Positions 44,748 through 55,884 of a stretch of DNA of 64,000 nt are shown here, one piece after another; positions within the stretch are counted from its first letter, which is position 1; the number at the start of each line of letters is the position of its first letter. The notes below the pieces were generated by a model. It saw only the letters and a program-made list of their open reading frames with translations. It was not told where the DNA came from and did no database searches. The stretch is from NCBI RefSeq assembly GCF_030272615.1, contig NC_081413.1, positions 187,388,669 through 187,452,668 on the forward strand. The letters are read 5' to 3'. Source of the DNA: Cryptomeria japonica. Taxonomy: Eukaryota > Streptophyta > Pinopsida > Cupressales > Cupressaceae. The position numbers and the translations under genes were made by a program.

Positions 44748-46132
44748 TGATGAATAATGATGAACTACTAAGGTCCTAACCAGTACTGAAAGGGGGGTTG
44801 AATCAATACACACAAAAACTTGCTTTGACACATTGACAAATCAAAACACAGATAATTGGTTGTCTTCACCACTGTACTTAACCATAGCAATACCGGTTAA
44901 ATAGAAATACTTCAGACAACATTCAACAGATCTCAAATCTTGATAGCTACTTCACCATTTTAATCATGCATGAGTTGTACCAATAAATACCACAACCATT
45001 AGACAATGCATACATATCTAACTTAATAAAAAACCACTCAATCACCACATGGAAAACTCACAACCCATAACACATAGATTTTTCATGTGGAAACCCAAAT
45101 GGGAAAAACCACGGTGGGAATGAATACCCACAAGCTTGTTTGTGAACTCTTTTGAAGTCCACTTTGTTAGGAGACTAGTCTGGTTAAAGACTTTACAATA
45201 AGGTCTTGTTAGGAACCAATCCTGTTAGGGATCACCCTGTTAAGGGATGGCTATATACCCTGTTAAAGGTTGAAACCCTGTTAAGAGTTACCTCACTAGA
45301 GGATTTAAATAACTCAATGAACTTGAGCCACCTAGTTAGAGGATTTACAACAAAGCCTGTTAAAGCTACCCAGTCAAGGGATTTACCTTATGTTGAAATG
45401 GTTAGAAGACAATAGGTAAAACTACGATCTGATAACAACACTCCTTGCTAAGGTAGATCCTTTTTAGTTCCTCTCTTCTGCAATCACACTCTGCAAATTC
45501 CTCACTTTGGTTTGGCAAGTATCAAATATCCAACATGCGGATGCAACCACAACTTTTGCCAACTTCTACAATAACAAAACTCATCGACGCTATAGACAAC
45601 AATTAGGCCAGTAGCATAAACCCTAAACCCTAAATATTTTAGGTTTACAATTATAAGCGGTCCAATTCTGACCGTCAAATACATTACATAGAATAAAACA
45701 ATCTTAAAATAGATCTCAAGTCATTCTGCATCATCTAGTCTTTACTGCATTTGAAATACAGTAACCCATCACATGCTCTTCACACAACACTAAGAAAAAT
45801 GCACATTCCCGAGTTAGACTTTCAATGCAATCGTTCATCATGCACAAGATCCTCAAAGAAATTCTTCATGTGCACACAGCTGACATGGCATCTAGATCCT
45901 TATCCTTGTTCTTAACTAACTCATCACAAGACATCATCAGTTGGACTGCACAAGCCAAACCAGAAACCCTAGAGTTGAACAAAGACTACCAACCGGTAGT
46001 CATACTTAGTGAACCCTGACACCAGTCCACTCCATCCGGGTTGACTGTAACCATTTCCAATCTTCATACCGGTTGAGCACTTATTGACATCAATGACAAC
46101 ATACATTATCATCGCTTCATCATATGCCAACA
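44748..46132 (-). repeat. C1 5' LTR (1385 bp)
   Basis: Aligns end to end with 39024-40405. Many differences are C/T or G/A (for example AACCGGTTG against AATTGGTTG near 39137 and 44857), as expected from decay of methylated cytosines. Confidence 0.94.
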
Positions 46133-46197
46133 GTAACCTCGATAGAGGATTTCAAATCCAAACTAATGGATCACTTGGTTAGAGGATTTGTACAATG

Positions 46198-49147
46198 TGT
46201 TAGCACATATTTTTACAAAATACTTTGTGCTATATATAGATGCCCTTTTTCTTATCATTCGAACATTTATTGTGGGTGTTATATATGCAGGAGCATACTG
46301 AAGAGAATGGAGTTGTCCAAATATTAACTGGCATTGCCAAGACTCCCAAACCTACGCATATAGAATGGTGGAAAAGGCTTTGGAAACTTTCACATGGAGC
46401 TGCGCTAGAAAAGGAAAAGCCTTTATCCCACATTGTTTGTGGGATAGGCTCTTTTAACACTTAAATCCAAAGCGGCCCGTATAATAACTGTCAAAAGACA
46501 AAAGGCTTTTGGTGTGAATAAGGCTGAAGCTAGTGGACCCCACGTGCACACGTATCCCAAGGAAACCAAAGTTTTAAAATAGTCTGGTGAGGATGGAGGC
46601 TAAAGATCAAGCAAGTTTGACTGATCGGACGGTGATCATAGAGGATTTGACAGTCATCGCTATGTCGCAAGATAGAGATGCAAGTTGGTTTAACCCCGTG
46701 ACTTGGTGACTAAGCACTTGCAAAAAAGGGGAGGTTAACAAGTGGGCAAGTTCAAGATGGATCAACGGTTGTCGCTATACCACAAGATGAAGTTGCATGA
46801 CCTATATCCCCCGTGACATAGCAACTGCCAAGGTGCAAGATGAGGTGTCATCCTGGTGGATCTACAAGCGAATCAAGATGTGCTATGTGGCGGAGCATAG
46901 AAGAAGAACCCAAGTCTAGTGGCAGATGAAATGGGAAGATAGATGGCACCCAAGTAGCGGTCACGTGGTAGGTCCAAGTGGTGGGTTGGTGGATCCATGG
47001 GTGAACCAAAAAGTGACACGTGACACAGACAGACAAAGAGAAGAGAAAGCCACTCTGGGAAGATTAAAGGTCAAGCAGATAAGGAAGATCAGACGGTTGG
47101 ATGAATCGATCCAATGGTGGTCGCTATACCAAGATCAAAAAGTTCTCAATGTGTATTCACCGCGACATGGCGATTGAGTGGTGGGGCCCACTAGAAGGAA
47201 GCAATAAGAGGAAATAAAGAGCTATAAGGAAAAGTCTCATTCTAGTGGTGAGTCTAGGTCATGCTGAGGTGGCAGGATAGGGAGCCCAGAGCCAATCAAA
47301 AGAAGACACATGGCAGAGCGCAGAGGGAGGCAAATCAGGCAAAGGACAAGTAGATTAAGGAATTTGGACAAAGAGATAAGGGGCAAGTAGGTTGAAAGAG
47401 ATCCAACGTCTATTGCTATACCGCGATGGGAAACATCTTGTCAGTTGCCCATCGTGACTTGGCGACTAACCACTAGTGGCAGGTAGTAGAATGAGGCGGT
47501 TAAGGCAAACAGTTGAAGTGAAATAGTCTGGTGGTGTTGAGCTTATCGAACAAACCTTGGCCGCAATGAAACTCAAAATAGATTCACCGAAAGCGCTCGT
47601 TCCATCAAAAAAAAAAAAGGTATTGATGAAACTACAGAATTGATAAAACACACAAGCAGTTCATCGAAGGAGGAAGTTTTGCCGAGAGATAAAGGGTGAT
47701 CCTCGAGTGAACCAAAAGCAGACATGTGGCAAGGTGCAGACTAAAATCAGAATTAAATGTATAGCTCAGACTACAAGGGGGAAATACGGTCAAAATACCG
47801 AATCTTGAATTTCATAAAAGGGAAGTATATTACCTGCTTTACGTTATTATTTGAAAATGCATTAAAGATAAAATTTATTTATATTTGAATGAATGCCTTG
47901 AATATATATTTTAGGGTAAGTTATTATTTTATATGAACAAATGCTATGTTGTTAAAGGGAAATACTTTGGTTTTGATGAATTATTGTAAATAAGTATTTT
48001 CAAACTAAAATCTAAGATGGAATATGTTTAATTTTAAAATCAAGGAATTTGATTGGCTTATCTGGTGTGCAGAAAATAATGAGAAGATGATGAATACTTG
48101 CTGAGGAATTTTATTGAGGTGGAGAATAGAAGACACATTATTAAAGCATAATTTAGTATTTTTAGGGTTCTCATTTGTAATTATTTATTAAACCAAAGGG
48201 TGTGTCCTTTGGAAAGAAACTGTCTGTAACTCCCTTCTGTGTATGAAAGGGTGTGTCCTTTCATATATGTCTTTTGATTCACATACTTATAGGGAGTCAT
48301 TTTTTATGTAAGTGGGGAGTCATAAGAACAAGATAATGTTGTAGGGATTGAATATCATTTTGTATCAGAGAATTCTATAGGAAGAAGAAGTATCATTTTG
48401 TGAAAGCAATCTGTAATGAATTATTTACAAGTGCAGCTTATGTATGCAATTATTTCTTGAAGATTAATATACAAGGTTCACAGTCTCTTTTTCCAAATAT
48501 TGTGCACACTTTTGTGTTGATGAGTTATCTTTGTCCTGTTGATAAATCTATTTATAGACTTGCTATGATGTGAATCACATGTCATTGCATTAAGTGTAAG
48601 ATTGAGTTCTTATTGTTTGTGTAATGCATACTAAACCTTCATAGTTGATGAGAAATTGTCTCTTGAGTTGATAAGATATTTTTATCCACAAAGTGTCATA
48701 TATATCACTAGATAGAGGCACTGGTCTATTATTGATCTTTTAAGTCTTTGATCTATATGCATTCAAGGTCCTTGATAGAGAAACATTCTTCCCAAATCCT
48801 ATATGAACTGATCTATGTAGATTTCATTTAAGTTCTTAAAGCAATCTCATTTTCAATATACATTCGCAATCATTTCTTTTCAAAGCATTTAGTTAAACCA
48901 CATAATAAAGCATAGTTGCAGAACTATAATTTGTTAGTTGTGTAAACATGCTAAAAGATTTAAATCCACTATAAATAACCTTGTTTGTGCTTGAGAGGAA
49001 GAGACACACCCACCTAGGTTTAGTGGAGCCTAAAGTGCAGAGGGATTTGGTCTTCGACCATCCTTGTTCATTGGCCAAGGTTGATTGGACTACTTGAGGA
49101 TTTGGCAAGTCTTTTAGTTTTCCAATATGTGGTTTTGGGCACAAACA
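46198..49147. mobile_element. S3: 2.95 kb TG...CA insertion, non-coding, solo-LTR-like
   Basis: TGTTAGCACATATTT...GGGCACAAACA with CAATG on both sides (46193-46197 and 49148-49152). The intact partner LTR of C4 has the site once, so both edges are certain. The first half (46440-47750) is GC-richer than the surroundings and carries the repeated phrases GCTATACCGC, CATGGCG and GTGACTTGGCGACTAA. The second half is AT-rich with a duplicated GGGTGTGTCCTTT (48199 and 48249), as in an R region. No open frame over 86 codons and no domain. The size and 5-bp TSD suggest a very long solo LTR; orientation is probably plus. Confidence 0.75.
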
Positions 49148-49861
49148 CAATGAAGCTTGTGAGATCTTACCCGATTAGGGGATTTAACTGTTGTAGTGAT
49201 TAGAAAACAATAGGAGGTATGATCTAGAAATAGCACATCTTGCTTGTATAGATCCTTTTCTGCTCACCCAATACTGCATCATTGACATACTTTGCATCTC
49301 CTTCAATAAATCGCATCAACTCTAACTCATCACAATGTCTTTTTATAGACATTAGATTTCATGTCGGCTCAAGAACCTCATCACAATTTACTAGGTTAAG
49401 TGAATCTGGACAAGCTTCCATAACACATCACAAATCATCGCCAAAAATGTCGGTTAGAGATAATTAATCACGACTGGTGATAACTCATCACAAAATCAGT
49501 GAAACTGGTTGGAACACCAATATCGGTTGAGTGTTAACCGCTTCCAACTCATGTACTGATTGTCTCCATTCACCTCCTTTCTCTTCTTCGTTGTATCTCA
49601 TAATTGGTGTCAATGGAATTGACCAAAACCAATTGTCTTTACTTCATATACCGATTGTCTACATATACCAGTTAGACACCTTCATACTAGTTAGACTTCT
49701 CTATACATATGATACCGATTTGCAATATGAAGACTTAGGAGTAGTACCGGTTTGACTTAACTAAGATGACTATGACAATATGAACATATGTGTGTGTGTA
49801 TATGTGACATCAATGACAACACATAAGGTCATCCGTTACAAAAATCATCATCAAGCCAACA

Positions 49862-49880
49862 ATCTCCCCCTTTGGCATTG
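49862..49880 (-). other. C4 polypurine tract
   Basis: CAATGCCAAAGGGGGAGAT on the minus strand next to the 3' LTR, identical to that of C1, C2 and C5. Confidence 0.85.
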
Positions 49881-50110
49881 ATGGCAACACAAAAAAAAAT
49901 GTACAAACTCCCCCTTAACAGTACATACAAAATTTTCACATGACATACATATTTCTACTCCACCTTTGACAACAATGCCAAATTGAAAAGTAAATTACAT
50001 ATATATTACATCAAAATTTGCATCAAAAACTGCATATACATAAATATAAGAGTTTTTCAAGGTGTGTTCACTGCAATTCTTAAGAAAATATCCCTAAAAT
50101 GAATCTTCAT

Positions 50111-52972
50111 CTATACAAAATCATTATCCCATGTTTCTAATAGTGTTTTGGTGATCTCAATAGTTGTCATAATTTGTGCAGCAAAACCTTCCATTGCATC
50201 CACTATGCTCATCTCCGGGGTAGCCAAAATCATTTCAGAATCCTTGTATGCCCTCTGTAGGATTTCAACTTTTGGAATCAACTGGTTCTTCATTTCTTTC
50301 AAGGATCTAATTCACTTAGCTTGTTCAAAATCATAAACATCTAACAGATGTTACAAAGCATCAATTGATAAAGGCAAGATTGTAACCTTTTTCAGCTAAG
50401 GCATGTGTTGCCTCTTCAAGCAATTTCAGTTGGTCAGTAGCACCAACAACCAACTATCCAAGCTTTCCAATAGGGGTAAACAAATTACCAATCTCAGTCT
50501 CTGGTAGGAGACTTGACATAATGTCAATAATAGTCTGTATAGTTTCTGCTTCTTTTCTCTGCTCTTTCAACCTTTTCTTTTGAGCCTGGGATTGTATAAC
50601 AGTAGCAATCTCCATTAGTTCAGATGCACTCAATTTGTCCATATCAATTAGACCTTTTATGCTTATTGAGTCATCATCATCATCAGCTATTGTTTTCTCC
50701 TTCTCCTTTTTCACTTCACTCTTCTTCTCTTCATCCTTTTTCTCTAGTTTCTCTTTCTCTACCTCTATTTTTCCTCATGTGTAGTTGTAGTGACCGGTGG
50801 CAGTTGAATTTCAACTTGGTGTCCACTTATCTATGGTGGTTGGATATCCACACTTGGTTCATTGACTGGTGCTTCCTCTGCTAATTGTTCACCAACAATA
50901 TCTGATTGTTGTTCAGTTTCCTTAACTAGTTCAATGACATTAGAAGTTGTGTCAATAGTGTCCTGGATTTCTTTGGTATCATCCACAAAGAATATAATTG
51001 GTGGAGAACTTGTGTCATCCTTGTTCTTGACAAGATAGACAATATCCGGTGTAATAAACTCTTCACCATCTAGCTCTGGTGGAGCTCCAGTCTGAGTTTG
51101 ATCAGGTTTATTTTTATGATACTTCAATTGCTCATTCATCCTTTGAATATCTTGAACTATACGATTAGTATCATCTTCAACAGGTTGAATCTTTCCATCC
51201 AATAACCTTAATCTCCTTGTTTTAGAATGAATGTGTCCTTTGAACTTAGCAAGAAATGTTAATAATTCATCTCGAGATAACTCAGGAAAATATTGAATAA
51301 AAAATCTATCAATAATTTCTTGATCCTGTTCAATAAAAATTTTCCATTTATTTTCAAGAATAGAATATAAAGAATCAGAAATTTCCTTTTCAATATCTTG
51401 TGGCAATGGATTGTATTGACGCAGGTGATTGATTACCTCTTGAACAATTTCTTGTTTCTAACCTTCATCAAATGAATCAAAATATTCTTTTACATTATCA
51501 AACTATTTCCTCCCTATTTTTTTTAATGTCCTCTAAAAATCGCTCATTGGTTTGAATGATGTAACATTAATAGGAGTATTTTTCTTTGAAACATATCCTA
51601 CTAGTTTGGATTTCTTACCAGTCAATTTCATCTTCTTTGGTTCCTCTTCAGTACCAGTTTCTTCAGATTTTTCTTGAAGAATGAGATGTATGCCTCTCTT
51701 CTTTGTTACAGTCTGCTTCTTTGCATATACCTTGGATACCGGTTCCTTTTTTATTTGAATAATTCTAGTTACCCTTGTACCTGTGGTTATAAAAGATAGT
51801 TGATCAACTTTCCTCTTTTTCTCCTTGGCATTACTGGGTTGAACAGGTGCAATCCTTTCCTGGTAAGTTCCCAGTCTTTTCTTCTTTGTATCCTTAGGAG
51901 ATGCCAAAAGGTTGTTGGCATAGCCAATTAGTAAGCCATAGCTGAATTCATAGCTCATTTCTTCCATTTCTTCTTCTCTGGGTTCAACGGCCTCCATAAG
52001 GAAAAAGTCAGTGATTATAGTGAAACATATGTCTTTTTTAAAGTGTTTAACCACTTCATCAGATATCCTTAATCTCATGCTCATCTTCTTTTGAAACTCA
52101 TTAAAAAATTTGTTCATGGCAACAAGAAATGTGTTCTTCATAGCCTTAATGCTATTCTTGATTTGGGTTGTAACCAGTGTCTCCTTGGACCATTGAATGT
52201 CACCAGTTCATGGAATGAAATTTTAAAAGTAGAAGAATAAACCAATCAACAGTTGACCATATTTAAAATGTTGATTGTTGTCTTTCTTAATTGATTCTAA
52301 GTTTAGCATCAATTGGCTTCTCATTGCCTCACACAAATCATAATTTGCATTCTCTATCATCATTATGTAGGTGGCATGCATAGCAGTAGATGGTACACTG
52401 TTCATCCTACTAGAATGGAATATCTGGTAGCCAATAACCATTGTTGCAAATCTGACTCCTGGATCTACAATTTTATTGACTAGTATAGCATGACCATCAA
52501 CAGTGGTGTTTGTCAATGCAATAACAGTCTCTTTTGAGATTGTCCTCAATTTTGGCAATTCACCAGTTTGGCAGAAACTAGTTACTACATGAATAGCCTC
52601 CTTTGTGATGGTGTGAGATCTATCAAGATACATATTCCCACCATGTACATGACTAAGGATAATCCTGACATGTTCTTCCTCAAAATATTCAACAAAATAG
52701 GTTGCATTATGAAAACCCTTTTCATAAACCCTAATATATCCGAGTTTGATTTTCCCGCTCTTATCACACAAAGATTTAAGTTGAGAATAGATTGCCAGTG
52801 ATCCTAGATCCTCAATTTTACAATCTATATAACTAGTTAAGTCACCTTTGATCAAAACACCTTACGGAACTTGACACAATGCACTATAAGATTCTATTTT
52901 ATTTGATTCCATTGACTCCATAGCTTCAACAGTAATCATAAGACTCTCTACTGGTGTAGATGACGATGCCAT
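50111..52972 (-). pseudogene. C4 ORF2: large conserved protein of pol-less elements
   Basis: Start at ATG 52972 (MASSSTPVE). One frame runs to 50831 with about five in-frame stops (near 52864, 52223, 51533). N-terminal domain: SYIDCKIEDLGSLAIYSQL, HVHGGNMYLDRSHTITKEAI, VVTSFCQTGELPKL, FATMVIGYQIFHSSRMN and QLMLNLESIKKDNN, then FKYGQLLIGLFFYF (52850-52230). A basic region (52141-51533) and an acidic region (51406-50831) follow. After a frameshift comes a coiled-coil tail (50714-50111, KKRLKEQRKEAETIQ). About 950 codons in all. C5 ORF2 matches it throughout. I do not recognise the family; the ITKEAI..VT.....G.LP pattern is reminiscent of plant mobile domain or Transposase_32-type proteins. Confidence 0.72.
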
Positions 52973-54162
52973 TCTAGATAATCTTGATTTGAGAGATAGA
53001 TTAACAAAAATACCTTATTCCCTTCATGTTGGTAGGGTTTCTAGTTGTTCTCTCCTATGCACACCCAATTAACCTTTCCTTATCTTCAAATCCGATTCAA
53101 CTTTTGATCCATAGCACAAATCTGCTCATAATCTACTAACAATGCTCTATATCACTCTGTAAGTGCTCAAAATGCTTCTTTGAATGTAATTAGGGTAAAA
53201 ATAACTTAGTAAAACTTCCTTTTATTAACTTACCCACTACATTAATTACACTACTGATAGGGTAACAAACTCTAATTACTGCATAACAAACTCTAATTAC
53301 TACATAACAAACTCGCCTATACCAATAGGTATATAACTAGTTAGTAATCCTTAGAAATTTGATAGATAATAATATCTAAATTTCTCATATTACAAATCAA
53401 AATGCAAAACTCTCTTACCATACACTCTTCAAGGGGTCCGGAATTAGATTTACGGATATGCTCCCCTTACGCTTGTTGAAAAGCTCAGTTAACTAGTGTA
53501 GCAATCTCCATACTTGGTGAAGGGTTTGATTCTTCGGTTGGCTTGTCCTCACTTTTCTTCTTCCAAATTCTATTCATCTCTGCTCTAGTTTCTTCAACAT
53601 CTACCTTCTACTTTCCTTTCTGATCTTCAGAGTGGTTTATCAGTTTGTTCTTCTTGATTCTAGAGAAACTATCCATCCGCCCTAGTTTGTGACAATGATA
53701 GCAGGCCATCCCAGATGCTCTCCAAGGTCTTGCATTACCTCTTCTAGTTCTCCTTCTGTAGTTCATAGCCACATGTCCATAGTTATTGCAAATTATGCAA
53801 ATCACATTTGTTACCTTCTCCATCTCATATGGATTGAACCGATTGACATAGGGTTTTTACCAATTCATGTTTCTCCAATTGTCATAGGTCCTTCTCCAGT
53901 CACTGATAGCTCTTGGATTCATGTGAGGTGCCAGATTGTTCACTCCATGTCTGCATTCAACTTTTCTATGTCCATACATGTTACATGTGTAACAATGACC
54001 TTCAAATCTCCTCGACACATATCTAGTATTAGCACTATAGCCTGTGTTCTCATTAGATCTTCTTCTACACACATTAGCACTATGTCCAAGTTTGTGACAG
54101 ATAAAGAAAATAGGTTTGAAAGCTTTCTTACCGATAGGCTTCTTAGCCTTAGGAGCAGTTTT

Positions 54163-55327
54163 TGATGAATACTAAGAGGGGGGGTGAATTAGTATGCCAA
54201 AAATTACTGTACATAAACACTTTACTATTCTAACAGTAAACCGGTAAAGCAAATTAGCAAACAAACCAGTTAGTACACATGCAAACTAAATAGCAAATAA
54301 TTTATTCACCCACAGAAGCACAAAAACCTTAGAACAAGATATTTTGACATGGAAATCCAAATGGGAAAACCACGGTGAGATGAAACTCACAAGTAACTAT
54401 CTATAGAATAGGAACCAAACCGGTTAAGGTCATACAATGTTCTTTACCAAAACAGATCCTGTTAGGAATCTCAATCTCTATTAGGAGATAAGTTCGATTA
54501 AGGACTACCTTGCTAGAGGATTTTAGATCCATAGATGTGAACCACCTTGTTAGAGGATTTACAAAAGGCTTTTTGGGCCTGCCTGGTTAAGGGCTTTACA
54601 CTTGTCGAAGATGTGAGTAATAAATAAGTGAGTGATCTAGCAAATAGCACAGATTGCTTGGTTAGATCCTTGATAGCTCATTCCTAATGCATTCCAGCAT
54701 TACTTCAGTCTTCAACACATTCATACTCTACCTTTTTCTCACAGATATGAACTTCTCTTCTATAATCACACTTACAAAAACTCATCAACCACCTTAAACC
54801 CTAGCAACAACCTAAAACCCTAGACATGATGTCCTTATAAAGGAATCTGATTTCATGTCGGTCCAATAGGATTACAATACAATTTCCTAGGTTCAATGCA
54901 TCTAGACATATTTGGTAACACGACACAAAAAGAACCGCCAAAGTGTCGGCACCGCCAAACAATCAGTGGATGGTAGCTCATCACAAAATGCCGGTTGGTA
55001 ACTCATCACAGAGTATTACCAGTTCAAACAAAATAACGGTTTAAGCAAAATACCGGTTGCCGGTTTGACAAAATGAAGATCGGGAAATATGAGTTGTGCC
55101 GCCTCGTTCCTTCGTATCGCTTGAGATCCTCGAACCACTTGGGATCTTCATACCGCTTCAGTTCGGTAAACACTTTCTACAAAACACCGATAGTCTAAAG
55201 ACTGTAATACATCATACTGATTGGAACAAATACGGGTTGAGCTTTAACTCATACATACAAAATTGATCTCATAGCAAGTGTGTGTCCATCAATGAAAATC
55301 ACAAAATACTAATAAAAAATGCCAACA
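54163..55327 (-). repeat. C5 3' LTR (1165 bp)
   Basis: TGATGAATACTAAGAGGGGG...AAAATGCCAACA. TATA box CCTTTATAAGG on the minus strand at 54833-54843. Strong similarity to 60641-61790, higher than between the LTRs of C1. Confidence 0.93.
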
Positions 55328-55346
55328 ATCTCCCCCTTTGGCATTG
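55328..55346 (-). other. C5 polypurine tract
   Basis: CAATGCCAAAGGGGGAGAT on the minus strand, the same word as in C1, C2 and C4. Confidence 0.87.
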
Positions 55347-55884
55347 ATGGCAACACTTAGGAAAATTTTGACATCTAAGTGTTTTACAATAAAGAATATG
55401 TCATAATCAAAATTACTCCCCCTAAACATATACACTATCCCTTTTGCAGAAAATGTAATGTATACTACTCCTTAATAGAAATAACATGAAAGTATACATC
55501 AAAACATCAAAATTTATATACTTCTCTCCCTTTGCCAACAATGACAAAAATATTGCAGACTAACCCCTATTTCATTAGTATTAAAATAATAAGTGTTTAT
55601 GACAGTAAAGAGTAAAATTTGTCAAAAACTGATTTAAAGTCCTGCAAAAATTGCTTCATTGATAAGGACCATGACTCAAGTAGGGATGTAGCCACCTCTT
55701 TCTCTGTCTGCATCTGGGAGACTTGTTCTTCCATGGCATCTATCGTGCTCATTTCTTGAGTGACCGTTAGGGCATCAATATTTAGATAGCATTTCTAGAG
55801 AATTTGCAGTCTTGGCAGTAGGACCAGTTGAAGTTCCTGCAAATTTTGTGTCTGGTTGCTTATCTTCACCTCTAGTCTTGTAGA
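55347..55884. other. C5 3' untranslated region, no gene seen
   Basis: About 540 bp, AT-rich. Contains CTCTCCCTTTGCCAACAATG (55524-55543), the counterpart of the second polypurine tract of C1. Confidence 0.6.

Larger units (their letters stand above)
39024..46132 (-). mobile_element. C1: structurally complete Ty1/copia element, coding decayed
   Basis: 7109 bp with LTRs of 1382 bp (39024-40405) and 1385 bp (44748-46132), a perfect iMet primer site, a polypurine tract and domains in copia order: gag, protease, integrase, RT, RNase H. TSD GTAAG (39019-39023) and GTAAC (46133-46137); the intact site in the partner C4 LTR is GTAAC. It is the only element here in which all pol domains can be seen and is the best candidate for the kind of helper that mobilised C3-C5. 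Stops and frameshifts make this copy inactive. Confidence 0.94.
38663..49861 (-). repeat. C4 3' LTR, split by C1 and S3
   Basis: Three pieces, 38663-39023, 46138-46197 and 49153-49861, align in order with the intact LTR 62476-63582. The two junctions correspond to GTAAC (62794-62798) and CAATG in the intact copy, each present once there and twice here. Confidence 0.92.

Noticed and set aside
46840-47180. Small frames in the GC-richer half of S3 as a possible host gene fragment
   Set aside because: Opposing short frames of 62-83 codons with no recognisable motif and no splice context; kept only as a note under S3.
46198-49147. S3 as a DNA transposon with terminal inverted repeats
   Set aside because: The ends TGTTAGCACA and (reverse complement) TGTTTGTGCC match only weakly beyond TGTT; a 5-bp TSD with TG/CA ends fits an LTR better.
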